From: Papaver somniferum
Taxonomy: Eukaryota > Streptophyta > Magnoliopsida > Ranunculales > Papaveraceae
Reading direction: 5' to 3'
Assembly (NCBI RefSeq): GCF_003573695.1
Contig: NC_039362.1
Coordinates: 111,393,120 to 111,457,119 of the forward strand
Length of the DNA stretch: 64,000 nucleotides
Shown: positions 1-10,503 of the stretch, piece by piece
Numbering within the stretch: position 1 is the first letter of the stretch
How the letters are laid out: each line of letters opens with the position of its first letter
Notes under the pieces: model-generated
Told to the model about the DNA's origin: nothing
Database searches by the model: none
Seen by the model: the letters and a program-made list of their open reading frames with translations, nothing else
Translations under genes and position numbers: made by a program

Positions 1-1990
1 AAAACGGCTATTATCATTATAGAAGAATGTCTGAATGATTGAAATAAAGAGTTGATAATGTAACCATCTTTGGATATAAGCATATATAGTGTGTTCGCAC
101 ATTAGTGTATATATCCATAAACCGGGAACCAAGTGTATGCATATGTGTGTATACCAAATTGGTGAAGGAGACAAGATAAGTATGTGTACCCATACGCATG
201 CTGGTAGAAGTTTTCGACCGAAAATATCTATTGTGTTTAGGAATTACAAACTCATAAACTAATCACCTTAAGTATGCGTACCCGTACGCATACTGGAGGA
301 AGTTTTCGAACCGAAAATATCTGCTGAGTTTGGGAATTACAAACTCATAAATTAGTCACCTTAAGTATGCGTACCCGTACGCATACTGGCGGAAGTTTTC
401 AAACCGAAAGTTCTGCTGAGTTTGGAAACTTAACAAACTCAAATCCGGTTGCTTAAGTACGCATACCCGTACGCATACTTAAGCTGGTTATTTTATCAAA
501 TCGGTGTATTCATGAACTTAAACATTTAAATCATAAGGAATGCAATCTTTGCAATCCGTGGCTATAATGTCCATGATTGATTCGAGTGAATCATATCGAT
601 TTTGCTTCAATTGTGTTCTTGTATAAATCCATGAGAATATAGCAATTGAACAACTCTTTAACTAGTTTCATTTGAGTCATTTAAACTGGTTATGGTTGAG
701 ATGAATAAGGTTGATATGAGAGTAATCATATGGCTAACCTCGGTTAACTATTTATGAACCAACATGGTGTACACGTTTAGGTACGGTTACATAAACCTAA
801 ATGAGGGTACATTTCATTTGTGTGTAACAAGCTAAGTTCAATCTAACGGTTGAAAGATATTAGCTGGTTGAATCAAGTTTTTCATCTAACGGTGTGTGCT
901 ACTAGTTACATAACTAAAGTCGATTCTCCTTTAACCTTAGGTTTCTTCTCGAGACCCTGTAGGTTAACGACTTGAAAACTTCATTGGGATTGTGAAGCCA
1001 GACCCAACTATTCCCTTTGTAGTTGCATGATCTGATCTTGTTGTTTCTATCGTGGTTGAGTGCAATTGTAAAATTGGCTTGAGATTTATATCTCCGATAG
1101 GCAAGATAGAAAAGTAATCACAAAATCCTTCGTCTCATCGATTGTGATTCCACAATAACTTGTTTCGCTAGTCGATTAAGTTTATTGTGAGGTTATTGAT
1201 AATACTAGGCTGTTCTTCTGGAATATAAGTCTGGTTTATCAATTGGTTCATGTTCACCTTGATTTATCAAAAGACGGAACAAAAACTCTTGGGTATTTCT
1301 GTGGGAGACAGATTTATTCAATCCTATAGACTTTTCTGTGTGAGACAGATTTGTTTATCAAGTCTTCGACTTTGGGTCGTAGCAACTCTTAGTTGTGGAT
1401 GAGATCATCTAAGGGAATCAAGTGCGTAGTGTCATGCTGGGATCAGAGACGTAAGGAAAGAAACTGTACCTTGAATCAGTGTGAGATTGATTAGGGTTCA
1501 ATTACAGTCCAGTCCGAAGTTAATTGGTGGTAGGCTAGTGTCTGTAGCGGCTTAATACAGTGTGGTGTTCAATCTGGACTAGGTCCCGGGGGTTTTCTGC
1601 ATTTGCGATTTCCTCGTTAACAAAATTCTGGTGTCTGTGTTATTTCTTTTCTGCATTATATTTTGTTATATAATTGAAATATCACAGGTTGTGCGTTAAG
1701 ATCAATCAATTAGAATATCCAACCTTGGGTTGTTGATTTACATTGATTGACACTTGAACATTGGTCTTTGGTACCATTCAAGTACTTCCTCTTATATTTA
1801 ATCGGGCTCGCAGATTTCTATTTACTGATTGCGGATTGAATTAAGAGTTAGAGATATTAAACTCTTTGATATACTTTATTCTAGATTTGGTCTGACTGTC
1901 TAGTTGATTCTCTAGAAAGTGTATTGGAGTAAGTCCTATCAGATTTCCAAACGAATTGTTGGTTGTGGTTGTTAGACCCCTGCATTTTCA
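1..1990 (+). repeat. 5' LTR of A1 (partial)
   Basis: Position 1 aligns with 6384 in the 3' LTR, so about 530 bases of this LTR lie before the window. It ends in TTTTCA directly before the primer-binding site. Compared with the 3' LTR it lacks about 110 bases at roughly 890-897. That stretch carries the TATA box in the other copy. The two LTRs otherwise match closely by eye, with scattered substitutions, so the insertion is fairly young. Confidence 0.9.
179..479 (+). repeat. Array of four palindromic repeats in U3
   Basis: Four 24-base blocks at 179-202, 271-294, 364-387 and 456-479 repeat every 92-93 bases. The best copies read AGTATGCGTAC, then CC, then GTACGCATACT, a perfect inverted repeat with 11-base arms. 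The spacer DNA between blocks is also repeated (GGAAGTTTTCGAACCGAAA type). The same array is in the 3' LTR at about 6560-6865. The position upstream of the TATA box suggests enhancer-type transcription-factor sites, but this is inference. Confidence 0.85.
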
Positions 1991-1992
1991 AT

Positions 1993-2004
1993 TGGTATCA
2001 GAGC
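1993..2004 (+). other. Primer-binding site, tRNA-Met
   Basis: TGGTATCAGAGC complements the 3' end of plant initiator tRNA-Met. It lies two bases after the 5' LTR end, as usual in plant copia elements. It primes minus-strand DNA synthesis. Confidence 0.93.
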
Positions 2005-2053
2005 AGGCAAACACATTAAAGACCTTACAAGTCTGTGTTTGTAGCGATCTGAT

Positions 2054-3571
2054 ATGGACAGAGGTGATATCTCTATAAACGTACCACTAGTCTTCGATGA
2101 CTCAAATTACTTGTGGTGGAAAATTGCTATGCGTGCCTTTCTTCAAGCGCGTGATTTCAATCATCGGTTTATGTATTTTATGGCTATGATGCTCCCGTTG
2201 TGGCAGTAGGGAATGCGACCGTTCCTAAGGATATTGGTGCATGACGCTGCTGTAATACTTTCTACAAAGCAAAACTCCGACGGTTTGAATGTCATCATAC
2301 ATGCCATTACCCCGGATCTTCAGCACCATGTGACTACGTGTACTCGGTCTAAAGATGCTTGGGATATCTTAGAAACCGTATTCGAAGAAAATACCAGTGA
2401 AAAGGAAGCTAGGCTTCAAAACCTTAATTCTGATTGGGAAAACCTTCGTATGGAAGATGAAAATTCATTTGATGAGTTTAATCACAAAGTGTCTGAAATT
2501 GTTAATGCATCTTTTGCATTGGGTAAGACTATTCCTGAAAAGGACATTGTGATGAAAATTCTCAGATCACTTCCATCTAGATACGATTCTAAGAAGCATG
2601 CCATCGTTGAAGGAAATAACCTTGATGCTCTCTCCAGAAATACGTTGGTTGGGAAGCTAAAGATTTTTGATCATGAGCATACATCCAAAATTGGAAAGGA
2701 TGTTGCCTTTAAAGCATAAAGGAACACTAAATTACTTGACAAAAGTAAAAGTGTTTATGTCTCTGAGGATGATTTTTCCGAGACTGATTCATCAAATGAA
2801 GATCTTGACAAATCAGTCTCTATGATCACAAGAAAGTTTAGAGATCTTCTATTGAAGAGAAGTAAATTGTTCTCCAGAGACAAACCTAGGTCGTCAGTTA
2901 AACCTCACAATCGCATTCCTCCTAAAAACAGGGATGCTGACGAGGCTGATGACGAGGATATGCCACAGTGCTTTAAGTGTAAAGTTTTTGGTCATTTTGC
3001 GAATGAGTGTCCGAACCATAGAAAACACGCTGGAAACAAAGGACTTGCTGCAACCCTTGATGAAATGTCTGATCACTATGATTCCAACGAAGACGAAAAA
3101 TCAAGTGTTGCACTTCTTTGTGAAGATATTGGTTTTGATAATCGTAGCAATACATATATCAATCTTGATATCCTTCCAGAAGAAGACTCAAACAATCTGG
3201 AAGAAGAAATTAACCTTTCTGTTGGAAACTCTATGTTTGATTTTTCAGGTTCCACTTTGTATCTAACAGCTTGCACATCGCGGGCGTCTGAATCATCTTA
3301 TCCAGTGACATGTTCTTATTGTTCACTCAAAGATCATGAACTTTCAAAGTGTTTCAAGTACAAACACAATATGAGACATGTCAAGAGACTTCAAAGTAGA
3401 GCAAATCGCCTAGCAAACAAGCTCAAACTTGTTCAAAAAACTGCTGAGGTATGTAAGACTTTATCCACTTCAAAGAAGTTGGTTTCCAAAGATAGGTCAA
3501 GACCATTAGAGAAAAGAGTATGGTCTAAACAATTTGATAGACAAGGTTCTATGAATTCCTTTCAAAAATGA
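2054..3571 (+). pseudogene. Copia gag, UBN2 type with two zinc knuckles, broken
   Basis: Gag packages element RNA into virus-like particles. The start ATG at 2054 is inferred from copy A3, which begins with the same MDRG and SINVP motifs. The middle part is a UBN2-type gag domain (AWDILE, EEFN/DEFN and LPSRYDS motifs). It is followed by zinc knuckle CFKCKVFGHFANEC (CX2CX4HX4C) and a second knuckle CSYCSLKDHELSKC about 120 residues later. Breaks seen: loss of one base near 2146, giving out-of-frame sequence and an early stop near 2207 until about 2263, and an in-frame TAA at 2717-2719. The reading frame then continues to 3571. No protease or pol follows. Confidence 0.85.
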
Positions 3572-3969
3572 GATGGTGGACAAATTGTTATTCACTGCAA
3601 CACAACTTGATTGTGTTGTTTTAGTGCATCTTGTCTCATGTGCCTGATCAAAAAGAGACAAGATTGTGCACACCTCAGGCTTTAAGAAAAGAAAAATAGT
3701 TTTTCTTATTAGTTTTTTTTTTGCATTGGTTTGCAAATTTGTAATTCGTTCTTTTTCAATTGATATTGGAAGAGACTTCCCTGTGTATTCAATAAAAGAG
3801 AGTTACTCTCGACAATTATACTCTCTCTAGGGTTGTGAATTGTGCGTGCGTGAACCTATGCTTTAAGGTTCCGTGACCCTACATCCTTTTTCCTTCTCTG
3901 AAACTCTTTTCATCTTAAGACTGCATGTTGAGTTTAAATTGTGATTTTCTCTCACTAACCCATACACAT

Positions 3970-4356
3970 ATGGAGGCTCCAAGCATCATGTGTTCTGATG
4001 GAAAAGATGTTAATATGATTGTTAAGCCATCAATCATGAAGGAAAAAGAAAAATCTTTGTTACCTCCAACTTTGAAAAGAAAAAGAAGGAATGTGAGGAA
4101 GCCAGGAGTTGTTCCTTCAAATTCTCAGAAGCTTTCTGATGTTCTTGAAGAGTTGAAGGAAGCAAGGAAGGAGATTCAGCAAATAAAGGCTTTTGTTATG
4201 AGAACTCTCGAAATTCAGAAGGCCCTGGTTCGAAATCATCATCCTAGAAGGTTTGTTGGAATTGACTCCTTTCTCCATGAACCTTATGTTCCCATGGTTG
4301 TTGACGACAAGGAGTTCGGGGACGATAAAGAATTTTTCAGAGGTCTCAATGTCTAG
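3970..4356 (+). CDS. Copia-A accessory ORF2 (A1), basic and coiled-coil, unknown function
   Basis: Intact 128-residue ORF between gag and the 3' untranslated region. I chose the ATG at 3970 because copy A3 starts at the same place and gives exactly the same length; an in-frame ATG at 3925 is also open here. Residues about 33-45 form a basic patch (KRKRRNVRKP) that could be a nuclear localisation signal. Residues about 54-85 are heptad-like (LEELKEARKEIQQIKAF), suggesting a coiled coil. The C-terminus is acidic (DDKEF twice). Identity to the A3 protein is about 77 percent by hand count, without indels. I recognise no family. Expression is unproven. Confidence 0.6.
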   Translation: MEAPSIMCSDGKDVNMIVKPSIMKEKEKSLLPPTLKRKRRNVRKPGVVPSNSQKLSDVLEELKEARKEIQQIKAFVMRTLEIQKALVRNHHPRRFVGIDSFLHEPYVPMVVDDKEFGDDKEFFRGLNV

Positions 4357-4834
4357 TAAATCTTCTTTTTTATGTTTTTAGAAGAATAACTAGGGTTTGG
4401 AATAGCCGTTATTGTGAGTACACAGAGCTATGTCCAACGATTTTCATCTTCAATGTTTTTAGATTTATTTATTTAAATTCTAAGTTTTTGGAAGATGATC
4501 TTTGCAATCTTTATCTTTATGATTTTATATATTGCAAATTTTTATGGGATATGTTTTTTACGTCCGTGAACCTGTGACTGTCCCATACTTGTTCAAAAGT
4601 TATCTCTATTATGTCGGTATGAAAGTATTGATATAAGATAGAATGAACTTTTGACATTCCAAAAGTTAAAGCCTTTTATGTCATTGTTTTGATGGAAGAA
4701 AGGATAAAACTTTTGTTTACAAGGATTAAGTCTATTGTATGTCATTGTGCAAATAGTGATGGAAAATAGAATGAATCCTTGTCTATTCCGCAATATTGGT
4801 CGATTTCCGATCCACATTTTTGCGCATATATTGT

Positions 4835-5090
4835 GTTGCTCCATAAGTTTTCTTATGTTTGAGCATGACCAATTGAATTGATCATTCTCTTGTGGTCAGT
4901 TTAGTTGTTGCTCCGTAAGTTTTCTTATGTTCGAGCATGTCCAATTAAATTGATCACTTTCTTGTGGTTAATTTAGTTGTGAAACTCCGATTGAATTAAT
5001 CATGGGTTGTCTTGTGATTAATTTAATTGTGCACTTCGATTGGATTAATCATGAATTCTTTTGTGAATAATTCAATTGAATACTTTGGAC
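4835..5090 (+). repeat. Tandem repeat in A1 3' untranslated region
   Basis: Three to four decayed units of about 50-72 bases, each with a GTTGCTCCRTAAGTTTTCTT start and a core like AATTGAATTGATCAT followed by CTTGTGGTTA. The same array, with about five units, occurs in A3 at 31941-32285. It lies upstream of the purine tracts and does not code. Function unknown. Confidence 0.7.
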
Positions 5091-5435
5091 TGAAATTCAT
5101 GTTTTACATGTGATTTGGTTATGTCCAAAGAAATCCTTCTTTTCTTGTGAAAGTAAGGTCGCCTTTGTTGTTCTTTCGGGAATGACATTTTATGGGGGAA
5201 AGTTCTTTTTGAACTTGTGCTTAGTTGCCAAATCTTTGTGGGGAGTGCGGCTGTGGAATATTATAGGGGTTATCTTGTATCTTTATAAACTCATTGATGA
5301 ATGCATTTAGCTTCGGCTTTATGATGGCATCTAAATTAGTTGATATGACATTCTCTTTTGGTCATGAAGTATCTCTATGAAAATTTCATGAGGATCCCAC
5401 TAGTTTTCGTACCTTTACCAATTTATATTGACAAA

Positions 5436-5850
5436 AAGGGGAAGAATTAATGTGTAGTGTGACACTACAAATACATATGGTTTGCAGATCATTATGTAAG
5501 GGGGAGTGGTTTTTCATGGCGAGATGAAGTATTGACTAAGGGGGAGTGATACATATCACCATAGTATTGTTGTCAAAGGTGTGATACAATTGAACTTTGA
5601 TGATGTGTAATAATACTATGACATTGTATAACAATGAGAGCATTTGTTTTCTCATTGTTATCACTACGGATCTTCAACAACTATGATGTTGAACTTACAA
5701 CCTGTAGGATCATGGAGTACTTGGAAGTGACGAAGATTTCGAGTCGCATTGAAGATGCCAAGGAGATCAAGCATTTGGATGAGAAGCTATAATTTTTATT
5801 TATTTTGTAATCCATTGTTAGTTGTCATTAAAATTGACAAAGGGGGAGAT
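5436..5850 (+). other. Polypurine tracts, the last one at the LTR border
   Basis: Purine runs occur at about 5436 (AAAAAGGGGAAGAA), 5499 (AAGGGGGAGTGG), 5540 (AAGGGGGAGTGA) and 5839-5850 (AAAGGGGGAGAT). The last abuts the 3' LTR and is the expected plus-strand primer. The upstream ones are conserved at equivalent places in A3 and in Copia-B, so they may be additional primers or relics. Confidence 0.75.
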
Positions 5851-8484
5851 TGTTAGAGCACTGCTCGGTCGAACTCGCATGCGTTGCTATCTCAAGCATG
5901 TTTGTCAATGTTAGTGATCAAAACTATAAGTCTTGATTTCTAGCCTATTTATAGATGTCTCGGACTAGGACATAGTTTGTGTAGTTGAGCTTAGACTTCA
6001 CGACGCTTATCACTTGAAGACGAAGAACTAATAAGGAGAGCTTGTGGAACTTCATCGACAAAAGGTATGTGGAGACTTAAACTCATCTATCACTTGGAAA
6101 ATCTATTTCTACTCTATCTCCTATATTGAGACATAAGTCGTGTTACGATATAATTTTCTTTATACACATTTGAGATTTCGAGCTGAGTATATCTCGCTTA
6201 CATACTTCTCGAAATATGTGTTGGTAAGATTTCGCTTCGACCAAGTTCATCTTATATCATGAGAAAATAGCCGAGTAACATCTTACATGGTTTGTGTGAT
6301 ACAATCATTTGGTGTAAGACTTGGAATGTTTCGATAATGATTATTTCAATATCTTGGAAATTGCTTTGATGCTAATAGTGTGTGAAACGGCTATTATCAT
6401 TATAGAAGAATGTTTCAATGATTGAAATAAAGAGTTGATAATGTAACCATCTTTGGATATAAGCATATATAGTGTGTTCGCACATTAGTGTATAAATCCA
6501 TAAACCGGGAACCAAGTGTATGCATATGTGTGTATACCAAATTGGCGAAGGAGACAAGATAAGTATGCGTACCCATACGCATACTGGTAGAAGTTTTCGG
6601 ATCGAAAATATCAGTTGTGTTAAGGAATTACAAACTCCTAAACTAGTCACCTTAAGTATGCGTACCCGTACGCATACTAGAGGAAGTTTTCGAACCGAAA
6701 ATATCTGCTGAGTTTTGGAATTACAAACTCCTAAACTAGTCACCTTAAGTATGTGTACCCGTACGCATATTGCCGGAAGTTTTCAAACCGAAAATTTATG
6801 ATGAGTTTGGAAACTTAACAAACTCAAATCCGGTTGCTTAAGTACGCATAACCGTACACATACTTAAGTTGGTTATTTTATCAAATCGGTCTGTTCATGA
6901 ACTTAAACATTTAAATCATAAGGAATGCAATCTTTGCAAACCGTGGCTATAATGTTCATGATTGATTCGAGTGAATCAAACCGATTTTGCTTCAATTGTG
7001 TTCTTGTATAAATCCATGAGAATATAAAAATTGAACAACTCTTTAACTAGTTTCATTTGAGTCATTTGAACTGGTTATGGTTAAGATGAATAAGGTTGAT
7101 ATGAGAGTAATCATATGGCTAACCTCGGTTAACTATTTGTGAACCAACATGGTGTACACGTTTATGTACGGTTACATAAACCTAAATGAGGGTACATTTC
7201 ATTTGTGTGTAACAAGCTAAGTTCGATCTAACGGTTGAAAGATATTATCTTGGTTAAATCAGGTTTTTCATCTAACAATGAATATTGAATGCTTTGTTAC
7301 CAAGGTAACTTGGATTGCAAACCCTGATTTGAAAACTATATAAAGGATAACTCTAGCAAATGGGAAATCTAATCCCCACACCTCCTGTGTGCTACTAGTT
7401 GCATAACTTGAGTCGATTCTCTTTTAAACTTAGGTTTCTTCTCGAGACCCTGTAGGTTAACGACTTGAAGACTTCATTGGGATTGTGAAGCCAGACCCAA
7501 CTATTATCTTTGTAGTTGCATGATCTGATCTTGTTGTTGCTATCGTGATTGAGTGCAATTGCAAAATTGGCTTGAGATTTATATCTCCGATAGGCAAGAT
7601 AGAAAAGTAATCACAAAATCCTTCGTCTCATCGTTTGTGATTCCACAATAACTTGTTTCGCTAGTCGATTAAGTTTATTGTGAGGTTATTGATAATACTA
7701 GGCTGTTCTTCTGGAATATAAGTCTGGTTTATCAATTGGTTCTTGTTCACCTTGATTTATCAAAAGACGGAACAAAAACTCTTGGGTATTTCTGTGGGAG
7801 ACAGATTTATTCAATTCTATAGACTTTTCTGTGTGAGACAGATTTGTTTATCAAGTCTTCGACTTTGGGTCGTAGCAACTCTTAGTTGTGGGTGAGATCA
7901 TCTAAGGGAATCAAGTGCGTAGTGTCATGCTGGGATCAAAGACGTAAGGAAAGAAATTGTACCTTGAATCAGTGTGAGATTGATTAGGGTTCAACTACAG
8001 TCCAGTCCGAAGTTAATTGGTGGTAGGCTAGTGTCTGTAGCGGCTTAATACAGTGTGGTGTTCAATCTGGACTAGGTCCCGGGGGTTTTCTGCATTTTCG
8101 GTTTCCTCGTTAACAAAATTCTGGTGTATGTGTTATTTCTTTTCTGCATTATATTTTGTTATATAATTGAAATATCACAGGTTGTGCGTTAAGATCAATC
8201 AATTAGAATATCCAACCTTGGGTTGTTGATTTACATTGATTGACACTTGAACATTGGTCTTTGGTACCATTCAAGTACTTCCTCTTATATTCAATCGGGC
8301 TCACATATTTCTATTTGCTGATTGCGGATTAAATTAAGAGTTAGAGATATTAAACTCTTTGATATAATTTATTCTAGATTGATTGTGATTGTCTAGTTGA
8401 TTCTCTAGAAAGTGTATTCGAGTAAATCCTCTCATATTGCCAAACGAATTGTTGGGTGTGGTTGTTAGACCCCCTGCATTTTCA
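5851..8484 (+). repeat. 3' LTR of A1 (full length, 2634 bp)
   Basis: It starts TGTTAGAGCA after the purine tract and ends TTTTCA at 8484. It contains the U3 palindrome array (about 6560-6865), the TATA box near 7337 and the terminal sequence ending GGTTGTTAGACCCCC...TTTTCA shared by all Copia-A LTRs here. It serves as the reference LTR for the family in this window. Confidence 0.92.
7335..7346 (+). promoter_or_regulatory. LTR core promoter, TATA box
   Basis: AACTATATAAAGG lies about 1.49 kb into the LTR, followed some 35 bases later by CTAATCCCCACACC, a likely start region. The same TATA is present in A3 (28009-28016), in A7 and in the solo LTRs. It is missing from the A1 5' LTR. Confidence 0.65.
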
Positions 8485-8914
8485 CCATTCACATGTTATA
8501 AACGTGTATTTATCCAAACATAAAATGTGTTATCATAATAAATCAACATCATGAGCTAATCCTTATTTGAAGAGGACCAAGCAGCAACATCTTTTCCAGG
8601 AACTAATGCAACATCTTCTTCAGGAACTAAGCATATGCTAGAGGATAAAAAACCTGCAAAATATAAGAGTACATATATGATATACTCTCAGAAACTAAAA
8701 AGCTACACAAATTGAAAATGGAAAAAAGGATCAGAATTTTCAGTACATAACTTCCATACTCATTAAAAAACCATTCTTATGCTTACATATATGAGTCTAT
8801 GTGTTAGACACTATGAATTTGCAGTAAATAAATGATATACTGAAAATAAAACTAGTTAATTTGCAGAACATAGGTACACTCAAAAAAGTTCCTAGTGTTT
8901 GGATTAGAACTAGA

Positions 8915-9458
8915 TAGGGTGTCAATGGGTACCCATTACCCGGAAACGGAAACGGACCCGGGCGAATAGGGTCTGGTTCCGGGTCCTAAAATTGGACCCA
9001 TTAACAAGTGAGGACCCAACGGGTAATTACCCGATTGAACACGAATCTTAACGGGTCTGAACGGGTAATACCCAAAGGGTACCCCATTATTCATTCTTTT
9101 GTCCCTCTTTTTAGCAAAATTACAAGTATTTTGCTAGTTTGGCTTTGATTTTTTTTTTTTCATTTTTCATTTTTTTCTTACATTTAATCTTTATTTAGTA
9201 CATTAATAAAGAATTAATAACAAATTTTTATAAAAATAAGTTTGATTCAATCCAAAAAGATAAATATAACAAGTTTTTAAACTTTTATGTGTTTTTTCTT
9301 AATATCCAACGGATACCCGGAACCGATGGTTACCCGGGATTTTAAACGGGTCCGTAACTGGGTTCACTAATTTAGGAACCGGACCCGGAACCGTTAGGAT
9401 AAAAGTCGGGTCCAGGTACAGTGATACCCGGGAGGACCCGGACCCATTGACAACCCTA
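8915..9458. mobile_element. hAT-type MITE, 544 bp
   Basis: The ends are inverted: TAGGGTGTCAATGGGTACCC on the left, and on the right the complement of TAGGGTTGTCAATGGGTCC. It is flanked by a perfect 8-bp target duplication GAACTAGA (8907-8914 and 9459-9466), the hAT signature. The body is rich in GGGTAC/ACCCG motifs at both ends with an AT-rich centre. It has no coding capacity, so it is non-autonomous. Confidence 0.92.
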
Positions 9459-9989
9459 GAACTAGACATCTTGAACCTGTAAATGCGACCAAAACGTAAC
9501 AATATTGACACAACCATGATAAACAACAGATAAAAATGAGTAGTACATGCAATATGCGCACTGATTCAGCTAATTACAATTCTAGATAATCTAATGTATT
9601 AACAAGCAATTACGAACCGTACATACAAAACATTGAACACATCAAAGTAATACTGCTTTCGTACATACAAAACATTGAACACATCAAAATAATACTGCTC
9701 TTTTTTACATGAAACTAACCTGAAAAAATTATCAATTTAATTACAATCCGCTGCGACTAACAACAACGAACCTGCAAAAACAAAACAAAAAATCATGTTA
9801 CCTTTAGGTAATCCATATATGAATTGGTGATTCATTATCTAAATTAACTCCAAGATAAAAAAGACCGATGAATCTATGAATATAACAGAATCAAAAAGTG
9901 TTTTAATTCAATATTCCATAAAACTATGAATATAACAGAATTAAAACAGTTCTTTTTAGTACTCCATATATATACCTCTGATTTATAAC

Positions 9990-10320
9990 TAAAAATCAAA
10001 GAACGTATTTCAGTATTACACATACGTACTCATGGATGGAACCCAAAACTATGAATAAAACAGAATCAAAAGAAGTTTCTATCAGTACGCCATATACGTA
10101 CTGCGTAATCATGAACTAAAAATCAACTTCATGTAAAGAAGAATTGATGAAACGATGAATATAACCGAATCAAAGCACATATTTCAGTATTACACATACA
10201 TACTCATGGATCGAACCCAAAAACAGTGGTCAAACTCTGATTAAAACATAATCAAAAGTATTTTATATCAGTACGCCATATACGTACTGTCAATTCATAC
10301 ACAAAACCAAACTGTAACAA
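9990..10320. repeat. Imperfect tandem duplication, about 190-bp unit
   Basis: Two neighbouring copies share CAGTATTACACATACRTACTCATGG and later CAGTACGCCATATACGTACTG, spaced alike (about 10009-10100 and 10188-10290). A weaker third relative lies near 9955. The unit contains the palindrome-like GCCATATACGTAC. This duplicated segment is part of the possible decayed gene region. Confidence 0.6.
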
Positions 10321-10483
10321 ACCTAAAAACATAAAAGCGTCATGAAAATCGATTTGATCTTCATAATACAACTGAAAAACAAATCAAAAGAAGAAAACAA
10401 ACAAAATAATCAAAGAAGATGATTATAAAACATACCTGGAAACACAAATAATCTTCTCGTCGTAAATCATAACGATGCATCTT

Positions 10484-10503
10484 CTTCTTCTTCTTCTTCT
10501 TCT
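10484..10503. repeat. (CTT)n microsatellite
   Basis: A pure run of TTC/CTT triplets of about 20 bases in AT-rich noncoding sequence. Confidence 0.8.

Larger units (their letters stand above)
1..8484 (+). mobile_element. Copia-A copy A1, gag-only LTR retrotransposon, 5' end cut by window edge
   Basis: The order is 5' LTR (partial), primer-binding site TGGTATCAGAGC, gag, accessory ORF, purine tract AAAGGGGGAGAT, 3' LTR. LTR ends are TGTTAGAG and TTTTCA. The tRNA-Met primer site and UBN2/CCHC gag place it in Ty1/copia. The internal part (1991-5850) is only 3.86 kb. None of its reading frames shows reverse transcriptase, integrase or protease motifs, so I call it non-autonomous, similar in concept to the terminal-repeat gag elements known in plants. 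The left TSD lies outside the window. The right flank begins CCATT. Confidence 0.9.

Noticed and set aside
179..479. Regularly spaced palindromes that look CRISPR-like
   Set aside because: The spacers are themselves repeats, the host is a plant, and the array lies in LTR U3 and recurs in all related LTRs.
1993..2004. tRNA-like match
   Set aside because: Only the primer-binding complement of tRNA-Met. No cloverleaf gene around it.
6372..6743. 123-codon minus-strand ORF over the palindrome array
   Set aside because: Periodic peptide caused by the DNA repeats of the LTR.
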